DNA of 64,000 bases from Catellatospora paridis. Lineage in GTDB: Bacteria; Actinomycetota; Actinomycetes; Mycobacteriales; Micromonosporaceae. The stretch lies in NCBI RefSeq assembly GCF_009720365.1, contig NZ_ML769313.1, positions 296,591 to 360,590 on the forward strand, given 5' to 3'. The notes under the pieces are model-generated. The model saw only the letters and a program-made list of their open reading frames with translations, was not told the origin of the DNA and searched no databases. A program made the position numbers and the translations under genes. Every line of letters begins with the position of its first letter. Positions within the stretch are counted from its first letter, which is position 1. This document shows positions 31,994-42,333 of this stretch, piece by piece.

Positions 31994-33778
31994 ATGAGCA
32001 CAGACACCCAGGCCCGCGCGCTGCCCGCCGACGACGTCGCGCGCGGCACCGGCGCCCTCGCCATGGCCCGGCAGCTCCAGGCGTACGGCGTCGAGTACGT
32101 GTTCGGCACCTGCGGCCATACCAACATCGCGCTGCTGGCCGCGTTCGACGAGGTCGGCATCGAGTTCGTGATCGCGCGGCACGAGCAGGCCGCCGCGCAC
32201 GCCGCCGACGGATACGCCCGGGTGTCCGGCAAGGCCGGCGTGCTGCTGGTGCACGTCGGCCCCGGCATGATGAACGCCGTCACCGGGGTGGCCACCGCCG
32301 CGCTGGACTCGGTGCCGCTCGTGACGATCGCCGGGGACGTGCCGTCCTACCTGCACGGCAGGCACCCGCACCAAGAGGTCAACCTGCACGCCGACGCCGA
32401 CCAGACGGCGATCTTCCGGCCGTTCGTCAAGCGCGCCTGGCACGCGCACCGGGTCGAGGACCTGCCGCGCTTCACCGAGCGCGCGTTCTGGACCGCGACC
32501 TCCGGCCGCCCCGGCGCGGTGCTGCTCAACGTCCCGATGGACCTGTTCTCCCGGCCGCTGGCCGACCACCACACCGACCGGCACCCGCTGCCCGCGCAGA
32601 CGACGGCCCCCGGGCTCCCGGCGGACGACGCGGCACGCATCGCCCGTGAGCTGGTGTCGGCGCGGCAGCCGCTCATCTACCTCGGCGGCGGCCTGGGCCC
32701 CGGCGCCGGGCGTGCGGCACTGCTCACGCTCGCCGAGCACCTCGACATCCCCATCGCGCACTCGCTGATGGCCAAGGGCGCGGTCCCCGACGAGCACCCG
32801 CTGCTGCTGGGCATGCCCGGCTTCTGGGGCACCGAGAGCACCAACGGCTACGCGCTGAGCGCCGACGTGGTGCTCGCCATCGGCACCCGCTTCGCCGAGA
32901 CCGACGCCAGCTCCTGGGATCCCGCCTACACCTGGCGCTTCCCGCCGTCGCGGCTCATCCAGATCGACATCGACCCGGCGGAGATCGGGCGCAACTACCC
33001 GGTCGAGATCGGCGTCGTGGCCGACGCGACCCTGGCCGTGCAGGCGATCACCGGGCAGGTGCTCGACCAGTTGCCGCAGGGCCGGTCGCGGCCCGACCTG
33101 CGCGCCGACATCGCGGCCGCCCGCTCGGCGCTGTTCGCCGGAAGCGCGGAACGCGGGCGCAGCGACCAGTTCCCGCTACGCCCCGAGCGCATCCTCGCCG
33201 ACGTGCGGGCGGCACTGCCGTCCGACGCGATCCTGGTGACCGACGTCGGCTGGAACAAGAACGGGGTGGCGCAGTGCTACCCGCTGCCCGCCGACGGCCG
33301 CTTCATCACCCCAGGCGGCGCGTCGACCATGGGCTTCGGCCCGGCCGCCGCGCTGGGCGTGCAGCTGGCCGCGCCGGACAAGGTCGTGGTCGCGCTCATC
33401 GGCGACGGGGGGATGAGCGCCCAGCTGCCCGCGCTGCCGATGGCGGTCGAACGCGGCCTGCCGGTGATCTTCCTGGTGATGAACAACCGCGCCCACGGCA
33501 CCATCGCCGACCTGCAGGCGGCCAACTTCGGCCGCAGTTACGGCTGCGAGTTCCGCGACCCCGACGGCAACCCCTACAGCCCCGACTTCGCCGCGCTCGG
33601 CCGGGCCTGCGGGGCCGACGGATACGACATCGCGCAGCCGGCGGACCTCGTAGCCGCGCTGCGCACGGCAGTGCAGCGCCGCCGACCGGCGGTCCTGGAC
33701 GTGCCCATGGTCAACGAGCCGGTGCCGACCCCGGGGCACTGGAACATCAAGGACATCTACCACGGCGTATTCGAGTGA
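31994..33778 (+). CDS. Thiamine-diphosphate enzyme (acetolactate synthase-like, AHAS/POX family)
   Basis: 594 residues with the three ThDP-family domains. N-terminal Pyr domain with catalytic Glu in 'RHEQAAAHAADGYAR'; a central domain ending near 'RLIQIDIDPAEIGRNYPVEIGVVAD'; a C-terminal PP domain with 'GDGGMSAQLPALPMAVERGL...NNRAHG', the metal-ThDP motif (GDG, about 25 residues, NN). The FAD-binding-like central region may be vestigial. It belongs with acetolactate synthase-like enzymes of unassigned substrate that decarboxylate or ligate 2-oxoacids. ATG at 31994 with GAGGAG upstream; an alternative GTG overlaps the ALDH stop. Not the biosynthetic IlvB: no small subunit and it sits in a catabolic operon. 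Confidence 0.9.
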   Translation: MSTDTQARALPADDVARGTGALAMARQLQAYGVEYVFGTCGHTNIALLAAFDEVGIEFVIARHEQAAAHAADGYARVSGKAGVLLVHVGPGMMNAVTGVATAALDSVPLVTIAGDVPSYLHGRHPHQEVNLHADADQTAIFRPFVKRAWHAHRVEDLPRFTERAFWTATSGRPGAVLLNVPMDLFSRPLADHHTDRHPLPAQTTAPGLPADDAARIARELVSARQPLIYLGGGLGPGAGRAALLTLAEHLDIPIAHSLMAKGAVPDEHPLLLGMPGFWGTESTNGYALSADVVLAIGTRFAETDASSWDPAYTWRFPPSRLIQIDIDPAEIGRNYPVEIGVVADATLAVQAITGQVLDQLPQGRSRPDLRADIAAARSALFAGSAERGRSDQFPLRPERILADVRAALPSDAILVTDVGWNKNGVAQCYPLPADGRFITPGGASTMGFGPAAALGVQLAAPDKVVVALIGDGGMSAQLPALPMAVERGLPVIFLVMNNRAHGTIADLQAANFGRSYGCEFRDPDGNPYSPDFAALGRACGADGYDIAQPADLVAALRTAVQRRRPAVLDVPMVNEPVPTPGHWNIKDIYHGVFE

Positions 33779-33873
33779 AACAGCACGTCGACACAGGGTG
33801 CGAGCCGCGCGGCCCGCACCCGACCAGGTAACGCATCCCGTCTCCGTTCCTCCCCACAACAGAGGTGATGTGC

Positions 33874-35028
33874 ATGTTCTCGTCCCTGCGGCGCCACGCC
33901 GCCGTCATGCTCCTCGGACTCGCCCTTCCGGTCGCCCTCGCGGCCTGCTCCGCACCCGGCGGTGACCAGGGCGACACGAACAAGACCGACGGTCCGATCA
34001 AGATCGCGCTCGTGGACGCGCAGAGCGGGCAGCTCAGCTCGCTGGGCGCCTGGGAGCTCAAGGGCGCCCGCCTGGCGATCGACGAGTGGAACGCGGCCGG
34101 CGGCATCAACGGCCGCCAGATCGAGCTCGGCGTCTTCGACGACCAGGGTGACCCGACCGTCGGCACCAACCTGGCCCGGAAGATCGCCAGCGAGGGCTAC
34201 ATCGCGATGATCGGCACGGCCGAGAGCGCGGTCACCATCGCGATGGCCCCGATCCTGCGCGAATCCAAGATCCCGAACATCACGTCCGGCCAGTCGCCCG
34301 GCCTGGTCGCGGTGAAGAGCCCGTTCCTGTTCCTCAACGGCCCCACCAGCGTCACCTACGACGAGACCCTCGCCAAGTACATCGTGGACGGCAAGGGGCT
34401 CAAGAACATCGCGATGATCACCAACAACGGCGGCTACGGCAAGGGCGAGCACGACGCGTTCACCAAGTCGCTGCAGGCCCGCGGCGTGAAGCCGATCGAG
34501 GACCAGGTCGTCACCGCCGACCAGAAGGACTTCAGCGCCGCGCTGACCACGATCCGGCAGAAGAATCCGCAGGTCATCTTCATCGGCGCGGAGGAAGTCC
34601 AGTCCGGCCTGATCGTCAAGCAGGCCCGCGACCTCGGCATCACCGTGCCGTTCGCCGGCGCGGCGCCGCAGGGCACCCCGGTCTTCGCCGACACGGCCGG
34701 CACGGCCAACGTCGAGGGCACCATCGTCAGCTCGCCCTACCTGAGCAACGAGGTCAGCGAGGCGTCGAAGAAGTTCGCCGCGGCATACAAGGCGAAGTTC
34801 AACGAGGACGCCGAGATGCACGGCGCGAAGGCGTACGACGGCACACAGATCCTGCTCAACGCGCTGAAGACCAGCAACGTCGCCACGGGACAGGCGCTGG
34901 CCGACGCGATCCGCGCGACCAAGTACGCCGGCCTGCTGGGCGACTTCGCCTTCGACGACACCGGCGTGGGCATCTTCGCCACCAGGATCGGCACGATCCA
35001 GGCCGGCAAGCTGGTCGCCGCCGGCTGA
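33874..35028 (+). CDS. Branched-chain-amino-acid-type ABC transporter binding lipoprotein
   Basis: 384 residues of the Peripla_BP_6 (LivJ/K-like) family. Signal with lipobox 'VALAACSAP', lipidated Cys about residue 26. 'IALVDAQSGQLSSLGAWELKGARLAIDEWNAAGGINGRQIELGVFDDQGDP' is the family start; 'KIPNITSGQSPGL' and 'AKAYDGTQILLNALK' follow. Such proteins often import aromatic or small organic acids and not only amino acids, which suits this island. In-frame starts are GTG 33865, ATG 33868 and ATG 33874; the last has AGAGG at 8 bases. Followed by a hairpin, then permease and ATPase genes. Confidence 0.92.
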   Translation: MFSSLRRHAAVMLLGLALPVALAACSAPGGDQGDTNKTDGPIKIALVDAQSGQLSSLGAWELKGARLAIDEWNAAGGINGRQIELGVFDDQGDPTVGTNLARKIASEGYIAMIGTAESAVTIAMAPILRESKIPNITSGQSPGLVAVKSPFLFLNGPTSVTYDETLAKYIVDGKGLKNIAMITNNGGYGKGEHDAFTKSLQARGVKPIEDQVVTADQKDFSAALTTIRQKNPQVIFIGAEEVQSGLIVKQARDLGITVPFAGAAPQGTPVFADTAGTANVEGTIVSSPYLSNEVSEASKKFAAAYKAKFNEDAEMHGAKAYDGTQILLNALKTSNVATGQALADAIRATKYAGLLGDFAFDDTGVGIFATRIGTIQAGKLVAAG

Positions 35029-35037
35029 TGACCACCC

Positions 35038-35081
35038 GAGCGGTCGCCGCAGGCGGGTCACCCCGCCCGCGGCGGCCGCTC
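35038..35081 (+). terminator. Stem-loop between binding-protein gene and livH
   Basis: 20-bp stem with two mismatches (35038-35057 with 35062-35081) and a 4-base loop. Likely attenuates transcription so that binding protein exceeds permease. Confidence 0.65.
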
Positions 35082-35113
35082 CCGTTCCCCTCGCTCTGCG
35101 CACAGGGAGTGCC

Positions 35114-35983
35114 ATGCAGGTCTTTCTTCAAACGTTCATCGGCGGGATGAGCCTCGGCGCGATCTACGCACTCGTGGCGCTCGGCTTCTCGCTCGTCTTC
35201 CGCACGATGGGCCTGGTCAACTTCTCGCACGGCAACGTCGTCATGATCGGCGCGTACCTCGCCTCGACGTTCTACCTCTCCACGAAGCTGCCCTTCGCAC
35301 TGGCCATGGCGCTGGCGATCGGCGGCACCGGGCTGATCGGCGTGATCATCGAGCGGGTGCTGCGCCCGCTGGAGAACAAGGACTTCGACCTCATGCTGAT
35401 CGGCACCATCGGGTTCGGCATCGTGCTCGAAGCCGTCGCGATCATCATCTGGGGTGCGACCGGCAACGCCGTGCCCAACCCGGTGCCCACCGGCCCGCTG
35501 GAGGTGCTCGGGCTGCGCATCCGTACATACGACCTGGTGGTGCTCGCGATCGCGGCCGCCGCCGCCGTGCTGCTGGTCTTCTTCCTGCAGTCCACCAAAC
35601 GCGGCGCGGCCATGCAGGCCGTCGCGATGGACCACGAGGCGGCCACCGCCGTCGGCATCCACGTCGGACGCAGCAACGCGATCGCCTTCATGCTCGGCGC
35701 GGGCCTGGCCGCGCTGGCCGGCGGCCTGGTCGGCCCGCTGCTCTACGTCAACCCCACCATGGGCGGCGCGCTGGGCATCAAGGGCTTCGCCGCCGCGATC
35801 CTGGGCGGCTTCGGCAGCATTCCCGGCGCGATCGTCGGCGGCTTCGCGATCGGCGTGCTGGACGCGTTCACCGCGGGCCACTTCCAGGGCTACTCGGAGC
35901 TGGTCACCTTCCTGGTCTTCACGGTGATCATCATGATCCGGCCCACCGGAATCTTCGGCGAGAGGACGGTGAACCGCGCATGA
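35114..35983 (+). CDS. livH: Branched-chain-type ABC permease LivH
   Basis: 289 residues, about eight membrane spans. Family landmarks: 'GGMSLGAIYALVALGFSLVFRTMGLVNFSHGNVVMIGAYLA' at the N-terminus, 'QAVAMDHEAATAVGIHVGRSNAIAFMLGAGLAALAGGLVGPL' as the cytoplasmic docking loop, and 'GFAAAILGGFGSIPGAIVGGFAIGVLDA'. GGGAG before the ATG. Overlaps the next gene by ATGA. Inner-membrane channel subunit. Confidence 0.95.
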   Translation: MQVFLQTFIGGMSLGAIYALVALGFSLVFRTMGLVNFSHGNVVMIGAYLASTFYLSTKLPFALAMALAIGGTGLIGVIIERVLRPLENKDFDLMLIGTIGFGIVLEAVAIIIWGATGNAVPNPVPTGPLEVLGLRIRTYDLVVLAIAAAAAVLLVFFLQSTKRGAAMQAVAMDHEAATAVGIHVGRSNAIAFMLGAGLAALAGGLVGPLLYVNPTMGGALGIKGFAAAILGGFGSIPGAIVGGFAIGVLDAFTAGHFQGYSELVTFLVFTVIIMIRPTGIFGERTVNRA

Positions 35984-37793
35984 AGCTGCGCGTCGCCGGT
36001 ATCGGCGTGCTGGCGGTCCTCGCCTGGCTGCTGCCCTATCAGCTCGACTCCTACCTGATCCACGTCGCGAACGTGGTCATCCTGTTCGCCATCCTCGCGA
36101 TCGGCCTCGGCCTGGTCATGGGCATCGCCGGGCAGATCAACCTGGCCCAGGTCGCGCTGTTCGGCGTGGCCTCCTACGCCACGGCCATCCTGACCACCCG
36201 GGCCGGCTTCGGGTTCTGGACGGCCGCCGCACTGGCCATGCTCATCGTCGCCGCCATCGGGCTGCTGATCGGCACCCCGGCGCTGCGTATGCAGTCGCAC
36301 TACCTCGGCATCGTCACCCTCGGCCTCGCCCTGGCCCTGACCAACTGGGTCACCAACGCCCACATCGCCGGTGGCGCGGAGGGCATCACCGGCATCCCCG
36401 CCCCGACGCTGCCCGGCATCGACCTGCGCAACGACTACTTCTTCTACTACCTCGAGCTCGTCGTGTTCGCCCTCGCGCTGGCCTTCGGCCTGTTCGTGGT
36501 GCGCACGCCGCTCGGGCGCAAGATGCGCGCGATGCGCGACGACTCCCTCGCGGCCGGCGCGGTCGGGGTGGAGGTGCCGCAGCTGCGCATGACGGCGTTC
36601 TTCCTGGCCAGCCTCTACGGCGGCGTCGCGGGTGTGCTGTATGCGGGCCTCATCCGCTACGTGGCGCCGGAGACGTTCAGCATCGCCAACATGTTCCTGC
36701 TGCTCGCCATGGTGATCATCGGGGGGCGGCAGAGCCTGGTCGGCTGTGTCGTCGGCGCGGTCGCGCTGTCCCTGCTGCGCGAGGTGCTCGTGGACTACCC
36801 GACGTACGCGCAGGTGGCCTACGGCACCATCGTGGTGCTGACCGTCGTGTTCGCCCCCACCGGCCTGGCCGGACTGCCCGTCCGCGCCCGCGGGCTGCTG
36901 CAACGTCTCGGCTGGCTGCGCCGCGACACCGGCGCGCCACCGAAACTCGGCGACTTCCGGCCGTACGACGCGGTCGAGCGCCCGGCCGAGCAGGTGATCC
37001 TGCGCATCGACGACGTGAGCATGCACTTCCGCGGCCTGAAGGCCCTGCAGGAGGTGACCATGGAGATCAGCACCGGGGAGATCCGCGGCATCGTCGGCCC
37101 GAACGGCTCCGGCAAGACCACACTGTTCAACGTGGTCAGCGGGCTCTACCGGCCCACCTCGGGCCGGGTCTGGCTGGGGGAGCAGGATATGACCGCCGCC
37201 CGCCCGCACACCCTGGCCCGCGCCGGCATCGCCCGCACCTTCCAGAACCTGCGCCTGTTCCCGCTGCTCACCGTGCGAGAGAACCTGCTCGTGGCACTCG
37301 ACCAGACCTCCGTGCTCGGCAGCTGGCGGTACGCGCTGTGGCAGCCGGGCGTGTGGCGCCAGGACCGGGCCCTGCGCCGACAGGCCGACGAACTGCTCGA
37401 CCGTTTCGGCCTCACCGCGTTCGCCGACGCGGCACCCGGCGAGCTGCCCTACGGCACCCAGCGGCGGGTCGAGATCGCCCGCGCCATGGCCCGCAGTCCG
37501 CGCCTGCTGCTGCTCGACGAACCCGCCGCCGGTCTCAACGGCGAGGAGGTCCGCCAGCTCAGCGAGATCGTGCGGTCGATCCGCGCGGCCGGGGTCACCG
37601 TCGTGCTCATCGAGCACAACATGGGCCTGGTCATGTCGCTGTGCGAGCGGGTCACCGTCTTCGCCAGCGGCCGCGTCATCGCCGACGGCACACCGGCCGA
37701 GGTGGCCCGCGCGCCACAGGTGGTCGAGGCATACCTCGGCGACTCCGCCATGTCCTCCGACGTGCCGGTCGCCACCGCGACGGAGGCAGCGTG

Positions 37794-37794
<1 letters not shown>
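35980..37794 (+). CDS. LivM-LivG fusion: ABC permease joined to ATPase
   Basis: 604 residues. Residues about 1-310 are a LivM permease ('ILAIGLGLVMGIAGQINLAQVALFGVASYATAIL', 'RAMRDDSLAAGAVGVEVPQLRMTAF', 'GGRQSLVGCVVGAVALSLLREVL'). A linker (about 311-340, with 'RARGLLQRLGWLRRDTG') leads to a LivG ATPase, about 345-600: Walker A GPNGSGKT, signature 'ELPYGTQRRVEIARAMA' (LPYG for LSYG), Walker B 'LLLLDEPAAGLN' and switch His in 'LIEHNMG'. The fusion fixes the stoichiometry of these two subunits. ATGA overlap with livH and a 1-base TGATG overlap with livF. Confidence 0.95.
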
Positions 37795-38540
<746 letters not shown>

Positions 38541-38560
38541 GGTCCGCCGAGGCGTGCACA

Positions 38561-38600
38561 CGACGGCCGGCCGGGCCCGCTGAGCACCGGTCGGCCGTCG
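38561..38600. terminator. Bidirectional terminator, livF / dehydratase fusion
   Basis: 14-bp stem with one mismatch (38561-38574 with 38587-38600), 12-base loop, between convergent genes. Confidence 0.75.
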
Positions 38601-38639
38601 CACTGCCGCTGCGACCCGGTGGGTCGGCCGCCGCGTTCG

Positions 38640-41423
38640 TCACGCCGGTCCCGAGCCGCCGGGACGCCGTGCGGCGTCGAGGTGTTCGCGGGCCGCCGCG
38701 AGCGCCATACGCGCGTACTCCTTGGCTCCCACCTGCGCCACCAGCGTCGCCCGCGGGATCTCCAGCGCGTACGGGATCCCGGCGGGCAGCGCGGCCAGGA
38801 TCCCGTGCACGTCGATGCCGCCCTCGCCGGGGAACAGGCGCTCGAAGCGGGCCGTGTGGATCAGGCCCTCGTTCGTGGCGGGCACGGCCGCCGGCGCGTC
38901 GCAGACGTGGGCGAAGTGGAACCACTCGGCGGGCAGCTCGCGCAGGTGGGCCACACTGGAACCTGATCGGGCGAAGTGCAGCAGGTCGACCAGCAGGCCC
39001 GCGTTGGGCTGATCCGCCGCGCGCAGCACCCGCGCCGCCTCGGCCAGGTCCGGGGTCTCCGTCCACGACGGAAACTCCAGATCGACCGTCAGGCCCAGCG
39101 GTCGGGCCATCTCACACAGCTGGGCGAACCGGGCGATCTTGCGGGCCCGGTCGGGATCGGGCAGCTGCGCGATCACGTGGCGGGCGCCGAGTTCGGCCCC
39201 CGCCTCCAGAAAGCGCTGCAGCTCCCGCGGGTCGTCGTGCGGGCTGATCCGGGCCAGCTCGATGTCGAGCACCTCGATGCCTGTCGCGGCCAGGCGCACC
39301 TTCGTCGAACGCATCAGCGCCGGATCGGTGGCCAGCGGGTAGTGCGGCTCCTGCGGCGTGACGCGGTTCAGGCGCAGCCCGACGTATCGGTAGCCGGCCG
39401 CGGCCGCCGCCTCGACCAGGTCCGGCGGAGCCAGGCTCAGCGCGGTGAGATGCGCCAGCGAGTAGTCGTGCCGCTGCTCGCCGCGTGGCCGGTCGGAGTC
39501 GCGCAGCGTGATCAGACGACGCAGCCGGTGCGCCGCCATGCGTACGGGCGCGCTGCTCGGCGCGCCGTAGCCGGCGTACCCGTCGATGCGCTGCACCACC
39601 TCGAAGAAGACCCGGGAGCCGAGCATCTCGGTGTAGAAGTGCAGGAACTCGCCGTGCTCGTCCCGGTCGTAGAGGATCGAGAACTCCCGCATCGCGGCCA
39701 GCAGCTCCGGCGGCGGCGCGAGCCGGGCGTCGAGGTCGTCGTAGTAGTTGTCGGGGATGCGCAGCACCGGCGCGCCCATGGCGCGCATCGCCCGGGCGCT
39801 GGCGATCACGTCGTCGCTGGCGAACGCGATGTGCTGGGGGCTGGCGACCGCCGGGGCCCAGTCGCCGCGGCGCAGCGGCGCGGTGTTGAGCATGATGCGG
39901 ATGCGGCCGGTCCGGTCGCCCGCGGCCCGGCTGCGGATCAGCCCGAACGGCGCGGCGAGTTCGGTGGCGGCGCCTGAACGCAGGCCGAGCACCAGGCTGT
40001 AGAACAGCACCACCTGGTCGAAGTCGTCCATGGACTCGGTCAGCGAGATGTAGTCGGTCGCGGTCACGAAACCGTCGGTCCGGGCGCTGCTGCCGGTCGG
40101 GGTGAAGTCGGCCAGCCAGCCGCCGCTGTCCGAGCCGTCGCGGCAGAAGAAGACCGCCGTGCCGTCCGGAGCCGCCACGGAGCTGAGTTCGGCCTCGTCG
40201 GGACGCCTGGTGCGGGGCAGCACCGGGGCCAGCAGGCGGACGGCCCGCTGGGTCGAGGCGGCTGGGTCCGTGCTCTCCACGGCGAGCGCGCAGATGGCCG
40301 CCGTGCCCGGCGCGACGGTGCGCTGCGGCTCGAAGTTGAGCAGGACCCGCGCTTCGCCCTGCTGCCACAGCTGCACCGGCTTGGAGCGGTGCTGCCCGGT
40401 GTGCGCGAAGCCGAGCGCGCCCAGCGTACGTGCCACGCCCGGGCCGGAGATGTCGTCGACCGCCAGTTCGGTGAAGACGTGGCCGCCCAGCGGCGGCGCT
40501 GGCGGTAGGCCGGACATCCGCAGCCGCTCGCGTACCGGGGCCGGCCCGTGCGTGCCGACGAGTTCCTGCAGGCTCAGCAGCGAGCGCATGCCGTCGATGG
40601 CCGCGTGGCGGGGATCGGCCTGCCGGTACACGTCGTTGAAGACCTCCAGCGACAGCGGTCCGTCGTATCCGGTGCCGAGCACGTGGCCCACGAAACCGGT
40701 CAGGTCGAACGAACCCAGGCCCGGGAACAGCCGGTGATGGCGGCTCCACTCGACCAGATCCAGGTCCAGGTGCAGGCGCGGGGCATCGGCCAGCTGCAAA
40801 TGGAAGATCTTCGCGCCCGGGATGACGCGGATGCCTGCCGGATCGCCGCCACGGGAGAGCACGTGGAAGCTGTCCAGGCACAGGCCGAGAGCGGGATGGT
40901 CGGCGTGCCGCACGATCCGCCAGGCGTGCTGGCAGGTGTTGACGAACCTGCCCCAGGCCAGCGGCTCGTACGCGATCCGCTTGCCGCGCTCGGCTGCCAT
41001 GGCGGCCAGCTGGTGCAGCTGCTCGGCGGCGAGGTCGTCGTCGTCCACACAGTCTGCCGACTCCGACGAGCCGACCAGCATCGTGTCGGTGCCAAGCTGT
41101 TCGAGCAGGTCGAACTTGTGTTCCGCGCGGCGCAGGTTGGCCCGCAGCACGTCCGGCGGGACGGCCTCGAAGTCGCGGAACGGCTGGTAGGCCACGATGG
41201 ACAGGCCGCGGCGGGCGCACTCCTGGCCGACGCGTCGCGGCGACCACGGCGAGGCGATGAGGTCGCTCTCGTAGATCTCGACACCTTGGAAACCGGCCGC
41301 CGCCGCGGCCGCGAGCTTGTCCTCCAACGTTCCGGACAGGCAGCCGGTCGCGATCGCCGGGCCGAGCGCCGGTCGCGGTCGAGCTGCGAGGTCCGCCGTG
41401 GGGTGCCTTTCCGTGGTGAGCAT
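38640..41423 (-). CDS. Three-domain 3-dehydroshikimate dehydratase-like fusion (TIM barrel + HPPD-like + second TIM barrel)
   Basis: 927 residues. Domain 1 (about 20-290) is a QuiC1/QsuB-type dehydroshikimate dehydratase barrel with metal ligands E153, D184, Q210 and E260 ('AYEPLAW', 'LDSFH', 'FHLQLAD', 'SLEVFND'). Domain 2 (about 312-625) is a hydroxyphenylpyruvate-dioxygenase-like double VOC fold; ligands H531 ('SPQHIAF') and E608 ('VFFEVVQ') remain, but the first, usually His in a 'DHLSL' type motif, is Y458 ('TDYISL'). Domain 3 (about 650-920) is another sugar-phosphate-isomerase-like barrel with its own E783, D813, H839 and E888. QsuB proteins normally stop after domain 2 (about 620). 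Domain 1 should turn 3-dehydroshikimate into protocatechuate. GGGAGAG precedes the ATG; divergent from a TetR gene. Confidence 0.9.
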   Translation of the reverse strand: MLTTERHPTADLAARPRPALGPAIATGCLSGTLEDKLAAAAAAGFQGVEIYESDLIASPWSPRRVGQECARRGLSIVAYQPFRDFEAVPPDVLRANLRRAEHKFDLLEQLGTDTMLVGSSESADCVDDDDLAAEQLHQLAAMAAERGKRIAYEPLAWGRFVNTCQHAWRIVRHADHPALGLCLDSFHVLSRGGDPAGIRVIPGAKIFHLQLADAPRLHLDLDLVEWSRHHRLFPGLGSFDLTGFVGHVLGTGYDGPLSLEVFNDVYRQADPRHAAIDGMRSLLSLQELVGTHGPAPVRERLRMSGLPPAPPLGGHVFTELAVDDISGPGVARTLGALGFAHTGQHRSKPVQLWQQGEARVLLNFEPQRTVAPGTAAICALAVESTDPAASTQRAVRLLAPVLPRTRRPDEAELSSVAAPDGTAVFFCRDGSDSGGWLADFTPTGSSARTDGFVTATDYISLTESMDDFDQVVLFYSLVLGLRSGAATELAAPFGLIRSRAAGDRTGRIRIMLNTAPLRRGDWAPAVASPQHIAFASDDVIASARAMRAMGAPVLRIPDNYYDDLDARLAPPPELLAAMREFSILYDRDEHGEFLHFYTEMLGSRVFFEVVQRIDGYAGYGAPSSAPVRMAAHRLRRLITLRDSDRPRGEQRHDYSLAHLTALSLAPPDLVEAAAAAGYRYVGLRLNRVTPQEPHYPLATDPALMRSTKVRLAATGIEVLDIELARISPHDDPRELQRFLEAGAELGARHVIAQLPDPDRARKIARFAQLCEMARPLGLTVDLEFPSWTETPDLAEAARVLRAADQPNAGLLVDLLHFARSGSSVAHLRELPAEWFHFAHVCDAPAAVPATNEGLIHTARFERLFPGEGGIDVHGILAALPAGIPYALEIPRATLVAQVGAKEYARMALAAAREHLDAARRPGGSGPA

Positions 41424-41552
41424 GGGACTCTCCCTCGCGCGGGGCGGCAGTCGCCGTGGCCGATATGAACGTACCGGATAGTTACTTATACACTCGGGGC
41501 GACCGACGGGGAAGGTTCCGGCGCCCGGCAGGACTGACTACAGTGGGCGTCG
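41424..41552. promoter_or_regulatory. Divergent region, dehydratase fusion / TetR
   Basis: 129 bp. Contains the imperfect inverted repeat GTACCGGATAGTTAC (41471-41485, four of five arm positions paired), a candidate TetR operator in an A/T-rich patch (41461-41495) unusual for this genome. A possible -10 TACAGT (about 41539) ends 8 bases before the TetR ATG. Confidence 0.45.
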
Positions 41553-42221
41553 ATGATGGAGGGAGCGCAGTTGGCCGCACAGCCCAAGGTCGCGGTGGGG
41601 CCGTCGGTGCGCGATGCCGACCGGACCCGGTCGGAGATCCTCGACGTCGCCACGCACGAGTTCGCCGACAAGGGATACGCGGGCGCGCGGGTGGACGAGA
41701 TCGCCGCCAAGACTCGTACCACCAAGCGGATGATCTACTACTACTTCACCGGCAAGGAGCAGCTCTACATCGCCGTCCTGGAGCGTGCCTACGCCGGGAT
41801 CCGCACGCTGGAGCAGCAGCTCGACGTCGACCACCTGGACCCCGCCGACGCCATCCGGCGGCTGGCGTCGCTGACCTTCGACCACCACGAGGCGCATCCC
41901 GACTTCATCCGCCTGGTCAGCATCGAGAACATCCACCGCGCCCAGCACCTGATCCGCTCGGACATCCTGCCGGGCCTGGCCGACCCGGCGCTGAACGTGC
42001 TGACGCGCATCCTCGACCGCGGCCGTCTCGCCGGCCGGTTCCGCGACGACGTCGACCCCGTCGACGTGCACATGGTGATCAGCTCGTTCTGCGTCTTCCG
42101 CACCGCCAACCGGTACACCTTCAACGCGATCTTCAAGCGGGACATGCTCGACCCCGCCCGGCGTGAGCACCACCGGCAGATGCTCGGCGACCTGGTGCTG
42201 GAGTATCTGACGGCCCGCTGA
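41553..42221 (+). CDS. TetR-family transcriptional regulator
   Basis: 222 residues. HTH at about 28-70: 'RSEILDVATHEFADKGYAGARVDEIAAKTRTTKRMIYYYFTGKEQLYIAVLERAY', the standard TetR signature. The ligand domain ('LASLTFDHHEAHPDFIRLVSIENIHRAQHL') resembles the RutR-like C-terminal type. Start uncertain: ATG 41553 (possibly leaderless), or TTG at 41571 with GGAGGGAG 5 bases before. Divergent from the dehydroshikimate dehydratase-like gene and so its likely regulator. Confidence 0.9.
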   Translation: MMEGAQLAAQPKVAVGPSVRDADRTRSEILDVATHEFADKGYAGARVDEIAAKTRTTKRMIYYYFTGKEQLYIAVLERAYAGIRTLEQQLDVDHLDPADAIRRLASLTFDHHEAHPDFIRLVSIENIHRAQHLIRSDILPGLADPALNVLTRILDRGRLAGRFRDDVDPVDVHMVISSFCVFRTANRYTFNAIFKRDMLDPARREHHRQMLGDLVLEYLTAR

Positions 42222-42333
42222 TCGCCGCGTGCTGATCGCCGAAGCGGAGCCCTATGCGGCGGAATCGTCTACTTTGCGTCGCTTTCGCTGGCAGACTGCT
42301 GCCTGAAGCGGGTCGGCGAGGGCGGGGGCGAGC

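Noticed and set aside
31994-33778. Biosynthetic acetolactate synthase (ilvB)
   Set aside because: No ilvN/ilvC neighbours and the gene is inside a catabolic operon after an aldehyde dehydrogenase.
38640-41423. 4-hydroxyphenylpyruvate dioxygenase of tyrosine breakdown
   Set aside because: The HPPD-like part lacks one of three iron ligands, lies between two TIM barrels, and is in the QsuB arrangement; no homogentisate genes are near.
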